This document shows positions 48,401-58,048 of a stretch of 64,000 nucleotides of DNA, piece by piece. The notes under the pieces were generated by a model. That model did no database searches. It worked only from the letters and a program-made list of their open reading frames with translations, and was not told the origin of the DNA. The translations under genes were made by a program, and so were the position numbers. Location: assembly GCF_900496995.4 (NCBI RefSeq), contig NC_044009.1, positions 36,975,505 to 37,039,504 of the forward strand, read 5' to 3'. This stretch comes from Aquila chrysaetos chrysaetos (taxonomy: Eukaryota > Chordata > Aves > Accipitriformes > Accipitridae). The stretch's first letter is position 1. Every line of letters starts with the position of its first letter.

Positions 48401-51400
48401 GCAGCAGCGGTCAATAGATAACTTTTCCTACCTTCCTGCCAGAAACCGATGAAAATGTATTACGAAAATTCAAGCCTCCTAGCCATTTGGAACAAGCTTC
48501 CTGCTCCTCTCTGTAATGTCAGCAAGCAGGGAGGTGGTGTTCCCACACGCCCCACACCCACATGCGTACGCACACACACACCCTGTGGGGACCTCACACG
48601 TGTCCAAAACGTCTGGAGTACAGAAGCACACAGGCTGGGTTTTGGCCTAGGTGCAAGAAGGTGCACGGACTGCTCTGGGTGATGTCTGTCAAGATCAGCA
48701 GGGAGCGGGACAGGAGCAATTTGCAGTTTCCCAGAAACTGTGCCTGGTATTTTGCTACTCCGTGTCCCTTCTGTAGGGGCAGGGTGGAAGGGTTGAAAAT
48801 GGCTCCTGCCAGGGAGCTCCCTCTGGCCAGCCTGGAGCGGGGAGAGGGCACTAAGCCCTCAGCCCTGAGGCAGAAGACAGCCCACACTCTGCTATGGGTA
48901 TTTTCTACCTCCCAGGGCTCATGGGAGCCTGCATGAATTAGGACATCAACAACAGTCCTTCTGGCCTGACTTGTGTCGGGAGCATCTCCAGATGCTCACC
49001 ACTCTTTCCCTGGGTCCTCCCGGGGCACCACAGCATCAGACCAGACACAAAGCCGTGGGGTGGCTCTGAGTCGAGTTCTGTCTTCTGCCTTGGCTGTAGG
49101 GTCAGCATCCCCTTGAGGTGGCTACAGCCCAGGTCTCACCTCCAGACTAGCCAGGCATCCTCAGTTTGGCCAGCAATGCCATTCTTCTGTGTGCCCAGCG
49201 AGCCTGGGACCTCCGCTGAGAGGTCACTTCCTCCTGAGGAGTGGGGAGAAGGGATGGAGATGTGAAAGCCAGCTACCTCCTGCTTCCCGCTGTCCCGTGC
49301 CTGGGGACACGGTGAGTAGGGCCTTCCTGTGTATGCCTTGTGCCCATAGCTGACATACGGAGATGTAGCACGCTCTGCCTCTGCAAACAGCCGCCTGTCT
49401 GAAACCCAATCGCCAGGTTGGCAAGGCAGAGGGGAGAAGGCGGGAAGGGGCTGTGCGGCAGGCCAGATCCTGACAGCGAGGGAGGAGGAACTCCAGCCTC
49501 CTTCCTGAGTCTCAGACAGGCACAATTAGGGCTCATTTGGGGAAACTGGGCATTGCTCCTGCTGGCATCTCTTCGGGAGCAGAAGTGCAGCAGTGCCAGC
49601 GCTGCTTGCCACGAGCCAGCCCCGGGGTGGCAGATGGAGGTTAACGAATGAGCTGGTGAGCGAGGATGGACAGGCAGGTGCAGGGGCTCCAGAGATGCTG
49701 ACATGGGTGTCTGGTCCTGGCTGCAGCGGGTGGCTGCAGGTTGATATGGATGAGCTGGCCGGGAGGTGAAGCGTGGGGACTGTGAGTGCTGCCTGCCCCA
49801 GCTCTGCCTTTCTCTCTTGTGTTGGCACCGGGAAGGTCCCTCACCAGCTGCCCATAGCTTGTCAGGAGTTTGTGTGTCACATACCTATGCCCTTCAGTTT
49901 GTCAAAATTGTCTAGATAGTATCAAATTAGAGAACAGATAATCGAGTGCATGAGCAGGGGCTGCTTCAGCCTTGTTGCTGAAGGAAATCAGGCTATCAAA
50001 AACATTGGAGGGTGGAGGAAAGGGATCCCTCCAGGGCATCCATGGGGTTCTCACTGGGAAATAAAGACCCAGACTAGACACCACTGCTGAGTAGCAGATG
50101 GTGGACGAGTCCCACCACAGCCGTCCCTTGTTATATCGCTACTTGAGCAGGGACCCGTGTGTGCTGGGGAGGGCCAAGGGGGTCGGTTCCAGGTGCTTTT
50201 TCAGCCCTGCAGGAAGCACTGGACTTAGGCTGGGAACTGGGCAGCTTTCAATGCACGCCAGCCCTCGGCTCCATCTGCAGAGCACTGGGCTCCTGTGGCT
50301 CCCACGTCCCCTTGCCGAAAGGGCTCCACGTTAGTCCCCAGCTGCCAGACCGCTCTGGCTGGCTGGCAGCTTGCAGAAAGCAAAGAAATAAGGTGTTTGC
50401 AGAGGCTGAAGCTGCTGTCTGAGCAGGCTCAGCCGCTGCAAACACACATTGCACTGCGAGTCCTGGGAACTGGACACCCTGTGCTGTTTTTCTGACTGAA
50501 TCCTCATTGCTTTGTCCCATTTGTTTGTTATTTTAGGTTTGCCCAGGTAGCTGTGCCTCTCGTGTTTGTTATTGCAGGGGTAATGAGCTGTGCCCCTCTT
50601 GTGTTATTGTAGGGTTGCCTGCACCGGTGTGAATCCTCCCCTCCCTTTAATTACCTTGGGGGGCAGCCTAGGGAGATGCGCTGGCTCTGCTGCATCCAGC
50701 CCTGGCAGTGGGTGCAGAGGGGATTCCTGGGACAGATCACAGTGTGTTTCATTGCCGTGGAAGAGCTTAGTCACTGTGGATGTCTCCGGTCTCCTTTCAG
50801 ACCTCGAATTGCCACAAAATCTTTGTGGCAAAGGATGCTCTTCTACTGCACCTTCTACAGTGTCATTTCCTGGGGGGACAAGATCATTCCCAATTTAATC
50901 AATTCCTTCTCTATCCCTTGTCTGTCATCCCCTTATAATAGAGGACCCCCAACCTGTGGGGGCCTTTGAGTCCTGCAGCAAGAAAAAAAACCCAAACGTA
51001 CAAGCATCATGGGGCAAAATGGCAAGAGAATTCCATCCTGGGGATATGTGCAAGTCCTGGGGATGGTGCATGGGGTTATTTACATTGCTGTGGGCAGTTA
51101 GGAAGGTGCTGAGTCTGGGATGCTGACCCAGCTCTGTTCTTGTGCAAAGAGGCAAAAAAAAGGCTGCTTTAATAAATAAGTAGCTGTGGAAAACTTTCCA
51201 GTTTTGCTGGAAGAGGGCAGGTCTGCCTTGGCAAGGAGGAAGAGGAAACCGGTAGCTGTGGCAGGCCTGGGGGTCCAGCAACCAGCCTGTCCCTCAGCCA
51301 CCTCCAAGGCCACCCAGCTGGGGCTGTGTGTGACAGGCCAGTGCTACCATCTGCTGCTGAGCAGTGCATTGTCCCCTCTTGCCAGGCGTCCCCTGGGCAC

Positions 51401-53794
51401 CCCTGGGCAGCCTGGTGGGGCAGAGCCATCCTCCTCGCCCCTGGGGTGCATCTGGGCTCCAGGGAGCTGCCAATCTGCAGGGAGACTCCTGTTTGCCTTG
51501 TTCGGGGGTGTTTATCCGCTTTTATTTTCATCCTAGACTTTTTCTTATGTCCCAACAGTGATGTTGTGATTGGTTCCCTGCTACCTTCACCATAGGGTTG
51601 CAGGAGGGGATGAGCGGGGTTCACTGGCATCGAAGTCACTGGAGACGCCATGCAGGGAGGGATTTCAGCCACTCTGATGCTTTTCCTCCCACCGCAGTGG
51701 GTTCCCCCATGCCTGCTCGCTGGCCCCAGCACAAAACTGGCATGAGTGCAGGGCTGCTGGGAACTAGGGACTGGGAGACTGGGAGCCTCAGGAGCCTTAA
51801 ACTCCGTTCAAATTTAGTCCAGAAATAACCCCTTTTTCACTCCAGTGGCTGTACTAAATGTCACAAGTCATCTAAGTTTAGACTGTCACCAGCTCTCTCC
51901 TATATATAACCATGCAGGGCTCCTGACTGCATCCTGCTGGCACAGGTCACACTGGGGCGATCCGGGGGGTGTATAGGGAGGCGACTGCCATGGGCAGAGC
52001 CTAAACGCTCTCCTCCCTTGTTGTCGGTACTATTGGTGGCAGCTATGGTCAGGCAGCACTGCTCGGCAGCGTTTACCCCAGGCTTTGCCAGCTGCTCAGT
52101 GGGTGGCAGCGGACAGGGGCTGGTTCAGTCCTGTGAGTGTGGGGCTGCAGACTGGGGACCCTGGAGATCCCAGCACTTGTCAGACGTGTCTTCGGCATCA
52201 CTGCCGAAGGGTCTGCCCAAACATATGGTGGCTTTGCTGTGGGATTGACCTTGACTTTGGAGTTGTCTCATCTTCGAGCATCCCTAGCTTTTGCTCTTGC
52301 ATCTGCAAGGCAGGGTAGGGTGTGAACTTGCCACTTAATCTTCTCACCATGGCTAAAGAGGGGCTACTCTGCCACATTTTGTGTGTCATCTGGTCCTTTC
52401 TGGGTTTGGGATAAGCCATCCACCAGTCCTTCTGCGCTGACACACTGCAAACAGTGGTGGCCTTATATGTAGGATCCCATCCTGACTGCCAGCTCCTCCA
52501 TGCCCTCAGACATCTTCCTGTCCTGAGCTCGGGGGTGACACAAAAGCCATGCCAGGTCCCACACAGTGGGATTAAGCCAGGGCTGTAGGCAGCAGCTGGG
52601 AAAGGGATTTCTTTGGTCATTTGTTCCCATCCTGCCTGGTGCAAAGATGTCGTCTGGGGTCAGGCAGGAGGCTCTCTGTGCGAAAGAAAGCCCGTCAGCT
52701 CATGGAGACCTGACGGTTTGGTACCCCTTCCCTTCCAGATCGGGAGTCCCGAGAGCACGAGGAGCCAACCACGTCAGAGATGACAGAGGAGACCTACCCA
52801 CCCAAGGCCTACCGGCCCAAGCACGGGCGCCTCTCTGAGCTCAAGGCTGAGGCCCTGAAGAAGGACCGCCGAAAGAAGCTGACGCTGGCCAAGTTTGTGG
52901 GCATGGCGGAGAACACGGCGCACCCCCGCGTCGTCATCCCTGAGCTCCGGCAAGAGTTTGAGCTGGTGGGTGCCTTCGCCTTCCCTCTGCGGGGCTGCTG
53001 CGGGTGGGGGGGCTTTGCCCCCTGGGGAGCATGTGCCGGTGAGGGGGACAGGGGACCTGGGGGCATTTGCAGCTGGAGGCTTGCTGCAGGGTGGTCCCCT
53101 TCTCACGCTCCATCTTCTCCCTGCTCGCAGGGTCCCTGCCGCAGGCACATGGAGGCATCCCTGCAGGAGCTCAAGAGCAGCCAGCGGATGGTCCCACGTG
53201 CCGTCCACCTCCCCAACTGCGACCGAAAAGGCTTCTACAAGAGGAAGCAGGTAAGAAAGAGCCCCACAGAGGGATGCTTCCCATCCAGGGTCTGCTGCCC
53301 TGGATGGAAAGGGTGGAGGTTTTTCCTCTACTGGACTGGTGGGGAGGGTTGCTGTGAGCATCTCCAGGCACCATCTCCAGGTGGTGGGTGGCCTTGCTGA
53401 TGGCTGCGAGTGCCATCTGGCCTGAGGCAAGCATCCTGAAGGAGCTGGTGTGGGAGGAGGAAAAGGCAGAGAGCCCCAGGCTGGGGTAGCAGCAGGGACG
53501 GAGATGTGCTGAAAGCGGAGAGCCGGAGCTAGGTCCTACCCAGGGGATTGCATCGCTGGGGTGAAAGGGGCAAAGCACAGGGCTGGTCCTGGTACCAGTG
53601 CGAGGAAGCCACGCGGCGTCTGGAGGCCAGCTCCTGATCTCTGCCCTTGGGTATCTCCCCAGTGCAAGCCCTCCCGAGGCCGGAAGCGTGGGTTGTGTTG
53701 GTGCGTGGACAAATACGGCATGAAGCTGCCAGGGACTGACTACCTGAGCGGAGACCTGCAGTGCCACGCGTTCGACAGCAGCAACGTGGAGTGA
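33029..53794 (+). CDS. IGFBP5: IGFBP5, insulin-like growth factor binding protein 5
   Basis: Complete coding sequence, join 33029-33359, 52739-52965, 53131-53250, 53663-53794; all introns are GT-AG and the frame is continuous. The precursor is 269 residues against about 272 in human. It has a signal peptide (1-18, cut before LGSF), an N-terminal IGFBP domain (19 to about 105) with 12 cysteines and the GCGCCLTC motif at 50-57, a variable linker (about 106-186), and a C-terminal thyroglobulin type-1 domain (187-269) with 6 cysteines and CWCV at 238-241. The basic heparin/matrix and nuclear-localisation segment KRKQCKPSRGRKR (223-235) is intact across exons 3 and 4. The secreted protein binds IGF-I and IGF-II and modulates IGF1R signalling, and the basic region binds extracellular matrix and acid-labile subunit complexes. 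Identity is certain from near-identity to vertebrate IGFBP5 in the linker (SREHEEPTTSEM) and the C-terminus (FDSSNVE). It is convergent with IGFBP2. Confidence 0.97.
33395..34232 (+). repeat. Pyrimidine-rich minisatellite in intron 1
   Basis: About 840 bp made of degenerate units close to GGCTGCTTTTCCATCYTTCC, about 19-22 bp each and roughly 40 copies, with C-run insertions including about 20 consecutive C at 34079-34100. It begins only about 35 bp after the exon 1 donor. The + strand is nearly all C and T with a regular GGCTGC interruption. The repeat keeps long frames open on both strands, giving serine/proline/phenylalanine-rich translations that are not proteins. Confidence 0.85.
36490..36575 (+). 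repeat. MIR-like SINE core
   Basis: GTGCCTCAGTTTCCTCATCT (36522-36541), followed by GTAAGCTGGG, is nearly identical to the most conserved part of MIR, preceded by a CTTGCCTGGGGACAAG block that resembles the upstream core. It is in sense orientation with IGFBP5. Confidence 0.65.
37381..37425 (+). repeat. G-quadruplex motif, telomere-like repeats
   Basis: GGGG-TGA-GGG-TGA-GGG-TTA-GGG-CA-GGGG-TT: at least four G3+ runs with loops of 2-3 bases, among the most stable quadruplex patterns. It is on the transcribed-sense strand of intron 1, so it could form in nascent RNA as well as DNA. The GGGTGA/GGGTTA units resemble vertebrate telomere hexamers. Confidence 0.75.
37619..37637 (+). repeat. Poly(A) run
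   Basis: About 17 consecutive A following an AT-rich ACAACAATAACAATATATT stretch. No upstream SINE or LINE was recognised. Confidence 0.8.
38771..38853 (+). repeat. CA-rich degenerate microsatellite
   Basis: Imperfect CA/CACG repeats interrupted by TA and TG steps, about 80 bp. Alternating purine-pyrimidine sequence of this type favours Z-DNA. Confidence 0.65.
41538..42144 (-). mobile_element. Solo ERVL-type LTR, avian
   Basis: A 607-bp element bounded by TGTC...GACA with a perfect 5-bp target duplication CGGAC (41533-41537 and 42145-42149). Read on the - strand it starts TGTCCTGGTTTCAGCTGGG and continues GATAGAGTTAATTTTC, which I recognise as the LTR of an ERVL-class endogenous retrovirus common in birds. 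Five-base duplications are typical of that class. A TATA box (TATATAAA, - strand, 41858-41851) marks the U3 promoter. No internal retroviral sequence is next to it, so it is a solo LTR left by recombination. It carries a 14-bp tandem duplication (CCACTTTGGGTNAG twice, 41897-41924). It is inserted antisense to IGFBP5. Confidence 0.9.
46320..46760. promoter_or_regulatory. CpG-rich block inside intron 1
   Basis: A GC- and CpG-rich patch (for example GACCGGCCGCGCCGG at 46391-46405 and CCCGCGAGC at 46349-46357) in an intron whose surroundings are CpG-poor. A 236-codon open frame on the - strand spans it but has no recognisable domain. It may be an orphan CpG island, enhancer or alternative promoter; only composition supports this. 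Confidence 0.4.
50515..50622 (+). repeat. Period ~37-bp tandem repeat
   Basis: Two clear copies (about 50549-50584 and 50585-50621) and a partial one before them. Each has AGCTGTGCCYCTCNTGT followed by TTATTGYAGGG. Every copy ends in a pyrimidine-rich stretch plus AG that resembles a splice acceptor. Confidence 0.6.
52739..52965 (+). CDS. IGFBP5: IGFBP5 coding exon 2 (linker)
   Basis: Codes from split codon 111 to residue 186, the non-conserved linker. The acceptor is CCCTTCCAG; the donor is GTGGGT at 52966, leaving phase 0. It contains the basic patch KKDRRKK (151-157), a known secondary heparin-binding site, and next to it the segment LTLAKFVG. In human IGFBP5 the PAPP-A cleavage site lies in LTQSKFVG between Ser143 and Lys144 (mature numbering). 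Here the matching pair is Ala143-Lys144 (precursor 161-162). No cysteine is present, as expected. Confidence 0.95.
52966..53130 (+). other. IGFBP5: IGFBP5 intron 2 (165 bp)
   Basis: GTGGGT...CTCGCAG, phase 0. It is GC-rich and very short. Its length is a multiple of three and it has no stop in the IGFBP5 frame, so retention would insert 55 residues between the linker and the thyroglobulin domain without a frameshift. Confidence 0.9.
53131..53250 (+). CDS. IGFBP5: IGFBP5 coding exon 3
   Basis: Forty codons in phase 0 (residues 187-226), from GPCRRHMEAS to FYKRKQ. It opens the thyroglobulin type-1 domain (cysteines 189 and 216) and carries the first half of the basic heparin-binding motif. The acceptor is CTGCTCGCAG, the donor GTAAGA. 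Confidence 0.96.
53251..53662 (+). other. IGFBP5: IGFBP5 intron 3 (412 bp)
   Basis: GTAAGA...CTCCCCAG, phase 0, between KRKQ and CKPS. Nothing else is recognised in it. Confidence 0.9.
53663..53794 (+). CDS. IGFBP5: IGFBP5 coding exon 4 and stop
   Basis: Forty-three codons plus TGA (53792-53794). It supplies CKPSRGRKRG, the CWCV motif, a KYGMKLPG segment and the conserved terminus FDSSNVE, with cysteines 227, 238, 240 and 260. The acceptor is TATCTCCCCAG. The exon continues into the long 3' UTR. Confidence 0.96.
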   Translation, partial: CKPSRGRKRGLCWCVDKYGMKLPGTDYLSGDLQCHAFDSSNVE

Positions 53795-53900
53795 AGTCGC
53801 ATCCCCTCCCTCTGCCCCATCACTACCTACCCAGGCTCCCTTCCACCCTCCCCTCCGCACCTCCCCGTGCCCCGGGACTCCGATTCCTTTCATCTCATGT

Positions 53901-54099
53901 AAGAAGAAAAAAAGAAAGGAAAAGAAAAAAGAGAAAGGAAGGAAAAGAAAAAAGAGAAAGGAAAGAAAAAAGCAAAAGGGAAAGAAGTAAAGAAAGGAAA
54001 ACAAAAAGAAAGAAAAAGAAAAAGAAGAAGAAAAGAAAAAGAAAGAAAAAAGAAAAGAGAAGAAAAGAAAGGAAAAGAAGAGAAAAGAAAAGAGAAAAA
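53901..54099 (+). repeat. Purine tract in IGFBP5 3' UTR
   Basis: About 200 bases of almost pure A/G on the mRNA strand, built of GAAA, GGAAAA and GAAAAA units with only a few C or T. It starts about 105 nt after the stop codon. Confidence 0.9.
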
Positions 54100-57000
54100 C
54101 AAACCCTGAAGAAACTGAGGACTCGGAATCTACAGCAGCCTCTTGACAACAAGGACTCAGCAAGGAAAGGACAGAGCCAGAGACAAACCAGCTGCGGCCA
54201 CTCCACCGTCCTGCGCCTCCCCGTGCCTCTCCCCAATGCCACCCACGCCCCCCTGCCATGAGCAGAAGCCACCCTGATGTAGGAAGGTCTCCGAGTTGGT
54301 GATTTTCCAGTACGGGTTTTGGGCAGGTTAATTTTCTTTTTTTTTTTTTTTTTTTGGGTTAGCTAGTTGTTTTCTAAAGGGTCTCAAGAGAAAACCTTGT
54401 GGCCACCAGCATTCCCCCTCCTCGCTGCAGTCCTCCGGAGTCTCCTTCCCACATCATTGGGACTCACTCGAGTCAATTTGACTTGACTTCAGCCTCAAAC
54501 GACCACCCCGGATCCAGGCAGATTTTGACACGTCGGGAGGAGGAGTGGGACTGCTGGCTTCGTGTCTGGAGATGAGCCAGGGAGGGAAACACAGCTCCTG
54601 CAACGGCATGAATACTCTCCCAAAAATATTTGCGGACTTCAAAAAGAAATCGTCCAAAAAGGAAAGATACCCTTCTCCATCTGGTTCCTCTCAAATGGGA
54701 GGTCAGAAATCTTTTTGGACAAGCGGGACTCTAACCATTGTCCATCCAGGTGTGGAAGTGTTTGTCATGTGCATGTGTGTGTGTGTGTGCACAGATGTGG
54801 CTTTTCCTCCTTGCAAAACTTCGCCTCAAAACCTGCAATCTGGAGGGCTTAACTGTAAGCAGGGAGAGAGATGCTGCCCCCCCCAAAAAAAACCAATAAT
54901 AACCTGCTGGACTAAGCATGGGAGCAGAGTCACAGAGGAGCATCGGTGCCTGCGGGATCAGGGCCCCGCCGACGCCAAGGGCTGCATCCCAGCCGACCCC
55001 ACAGATACTCCATCACCGTCCAGATGAAGCATCCCTATGTGGGAACAGGGGGATTGGGGCCAAAACTCTTCATCACCCTTTGCTGCCACGAGGAAGACCA
55101 ACTATGGAGATTTTTTTTTTCTTTTTTCACAGCCAAAAAAGTGGTTTGCTCCAGGGGAAAAAATATCCCAAACCTACTCTTTGTTTTGTCTTGGATTTTT
55201 GTTAAGGCTGGTTTATAACCTTTCCCATGGGTAGGAAAATGCTGGTCTCCATCCTTTCGCATTGAGGATACTGCTCACATTGCCACAGCTGATTCCTGCC
55301 AACCTACAGTAAGATCCTGCGATGGGCCCTCACCTTTAACCTGGGACCCAGCTCCTTGTTGAGTGACAGCGGCCACCATACCGCGGAGACCCACTGCCTC
55401 AGGCATGCTGGGACAGCCCTCGGCTGCCTTCCTGACTTTTTTGTTGTTTTTAATTTTTACATTTGATTTTGGGACTGTTGCCTCTCGTTTCCCCATGACA
55501 AGGGTCTCCAGGATGTTGGCGCTGGGAGGAGATCCTGCAGCAAAGGAAATGAAGGAAAGGAAAGCGAGCTGTGGGGTCTGGGTGCTGTGGTCCCAGTGGG
55601 CAAACATGCACCCGCCGGGTACCATATCCCACTGCCACGGCTGGAGATGGCAGCTGGCGTTGGTCAGAGGACACAGCTGATCTCAGGGGGAAGGTTTTTG
55701 CACCCCTGAAGCCCCTTTGAGCATCCCGGAGCCAAGCAGAGAGGAAAGGGGGTCCGCAGCACCAGTGGGGATGGCACGGGGGATTTGACGCCAAGGGGCT
55801 CTGGTGGAGGCTCCTCTCCATCACCAGTCGGGCGCCCTCATAGCCTCCCACGGCATGGCACCACTCCCCCGAGCACCCCGTGGGGCCCCCCACCAGGACG
55901 CTTGCCCTGAGCGAGGGCAGGACTGGACACCCCACAGTTATTTCCCTCAGAGTTGCGGTGGGGGCGAGTTTTGCCAATGGACTTCCACGGAGACCTATTG
56001 GGGCATGTTTGGAGCTGGGGGCGAGGTGTCTTCCCTTGCTGAAAAGAAGGGAGAGTGCCACCAAATGCAGATCTGCCCCCCCCCCCAAAAAAAAAAACCT
56101 GCCAGAGCAGCGTGACCCCGTGTTGCTGGAGGGGAGCACAGCAGGTGCTGGGGGAGGGACCCCTCCGGGCTCTGCAGGGCTGATGGAGCAGGGTCGGTTT
56201 GACCAGGGTGGTGGGTTAATGGTGCCGTGAAGGTGGGGTGAAGAATGGGGTAAAGGGGGCAGGTGGAGGAGGAGGAGCTTGTGCCATCCCCAAGGGCCAC
56301 AGGTCGCCATTGTCACCACTGTCTCCCGTCTCCTCCGCTCGCCAATCCCCGTGCAAAACCTCCTGACTGTTATAGGCCAGTACCACCTTCCCCAGGACCC
56401 TTCTCTCCCCCTCTTTCTTGCTTTTTGTTCATTTGTTTGTTTGTTTTGTTGTTTGATTTCCCAAAACTTGAAAGCCTTTGGCTGCAGAGAAAGGAGGCGT
56501 GCCGTTGGGGCAGGATGGGAGCGGGCAGAGGGATGGCAGCTCCCCACAGACCTTAACTTTTGGGGCCGGTGCTTTTGCAGTGTGAGGGTCAGCTCACAGG
56601 GCCCGGTGGCGTTCTCATGACGTGGCCACCATGGTGACACTGGGAGGGGGACACAGGGTACCTCCCTGACCTCGCCCTACAAAACAAGTCTCAGCCACGG
56701 CCCCAGGAGCCCAGAGCACCAAAATCAATCCCGCACAGCCTCCCTCCCCACCCTGCACATCCAGCAGTGGGACGGCACTGCCTGTCCTATCCCCACCAAC
56801 CTGGGGGGAGGAGGATGCAAGGAGGGGGCTGCACCACGCTCGCCCCCCCCAAGCCACCTTGGCTCCCGGGATGGGGCACCGACCACCACCCCAACCCCCC
56901 CCCAGCTACCCGCTCCCTTGAGGATCCCTGGCAGGATGAGGCTGTTTGCAGGCTGCACTAATATTTAGGACTGGGGTTGGAGCCCAAGTGGATTCAGGAG

Positions 57001-58042
57001 GGGTTGGCCCCCCTCCAGGGGCAGCAGTGACGAGGTGTTCCTGTTCTCAGCGCCCAGCATTTGGGGTGAGAAAACCAAAAGGGCAGATTTGGGAGCTGGG
57101 GAGGGCTGGGTGAGCAGCAGGGTTGGTCAAGGCACATGGGGAAGTTCTGGCAATTTGTGCATCAGGGAGAGGTGTGAGGCTTGGGCGTCTCCAGCCATGG
57201 TCTTTGCACCGACCCCACACCGGTACCCGGGATGTTGGTTGGGAAGGAGAGGACGAGGATGGCGCAGGGGTCAGGACAGCCCTTCCACCACATCTCCCTG
57301 GGGAGCGGCGCTCGGTGGCTGGGCTACCCCTTGTCTGTACTGCAGTGGACTTCGAAAACCACTAGTACAAGAGCATTTTGCACTATTTCTCTGCTCTCTC
57401 TCCCCCCCTTCTCTTTTTTCTCCCCCTTCCCCATGAAAACTCTCTTTTTTGTTGTTGGGGTTCTTTTTTTTGTTGTTGATTTTTTTTTTCCCGAACGGAG
57501 CATTGTATATTTAACGACTGACAGTTCACCTCGCTTCCAGACCGCTGTCCTGGCACTGGCTAGGAGCCCTGCCTACTGTGCCCCCCTCCCCAGCCCCGCC
57601 AGCCCCCCGCCACTGCCACTGGGACAGACGTCACTGCGCACGTTACCCACCGTTGTAACACAGTTGTTAAAACACACCAGATTCCGAGTTTCCTGCCTGG
57701 TTTTTATCTTTAAGCAATACTCACTACACATTTTACGGTAGCTTTTTATAGCTTTACATACATACGGTAGCTCTGTTGTTTCTTTTTGTTTTGTTTTTGT
57801 TGTTTTTTTTTTTTTTCCAGTAAACAAGAAATACTCATAATCTTACTGGTGGGAAAAAAAAAAAGCAGTTTGTGAAAAACTGACAATGGAAGAAGAGCTT
57901 AATGCTCTGTTTAGCATTTTGTACTTAAAAAAAAAAATCTCACATTTTATTAAAAAGTGAAGATTGCTGTATACTATTTATTCAACTTATAATTTATGTT
58001 ACTCTTTGATCTTTGTCTTTTCTCATGACAAAGCATTTATTT

Positions 58043-58048
58043 AATAAA
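58043..58048 (+). terminator. IGFBP5: IGFBP5 poly(A) signal
   Basis: AATAAA within CATTTATTTAATAAAGTTA, at the end of a long AT-rich stretch, with a T/G-rich downstream region (CTTGTGCC, then GTGGAGTGTCTGCGTG) about 20-50 nt later. Cleavage is expected near 58063-58070. The surrounding sequence resembles the end of human IGFBP5 mRNA as I remember it. Confidence 0.8.

Larger units (their letters stand above)
33360..52738 (+). other. IGFBP5: IGFBP5 intron 1 (19.4 kb)
   Basis: Phase-1 intron with donor GTGAGTGACC and acceptor CCCTTCCAG. A very long first intron followed by two short ones is typical of IGFBP5. It holds a minisatellite at its 5' end, one MIR-like SINE, a G-quadruplex motif, a CA-rich patch, a solo LTR, a CpG-rich block and a small tandem repeat, all listed separately. 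The remaining stretches (34.3-36.4, 36.6-37.3, 38.9-41.5, 42.2-46.3, 46.8-50.5 and 50.7-52.7 kb) show no gene or recognisable repeat. Confidence 0.9.

Noticed and set aside
53171-54259. 362-codon open frame antisense to IGFBP5 exons 3-4 and 3' UTR
   Set aside because: Half of it is Phe/Ser/Leu from the purine tract read backward, and the rest is antisense to known exons.
55450-56640. 396-codon open frame antisense to the IGFBP5 3' UTR
   Set aside because: No recognisable domain; GC-rich composition keeps the frame open; no promoter or splice signal supports it.
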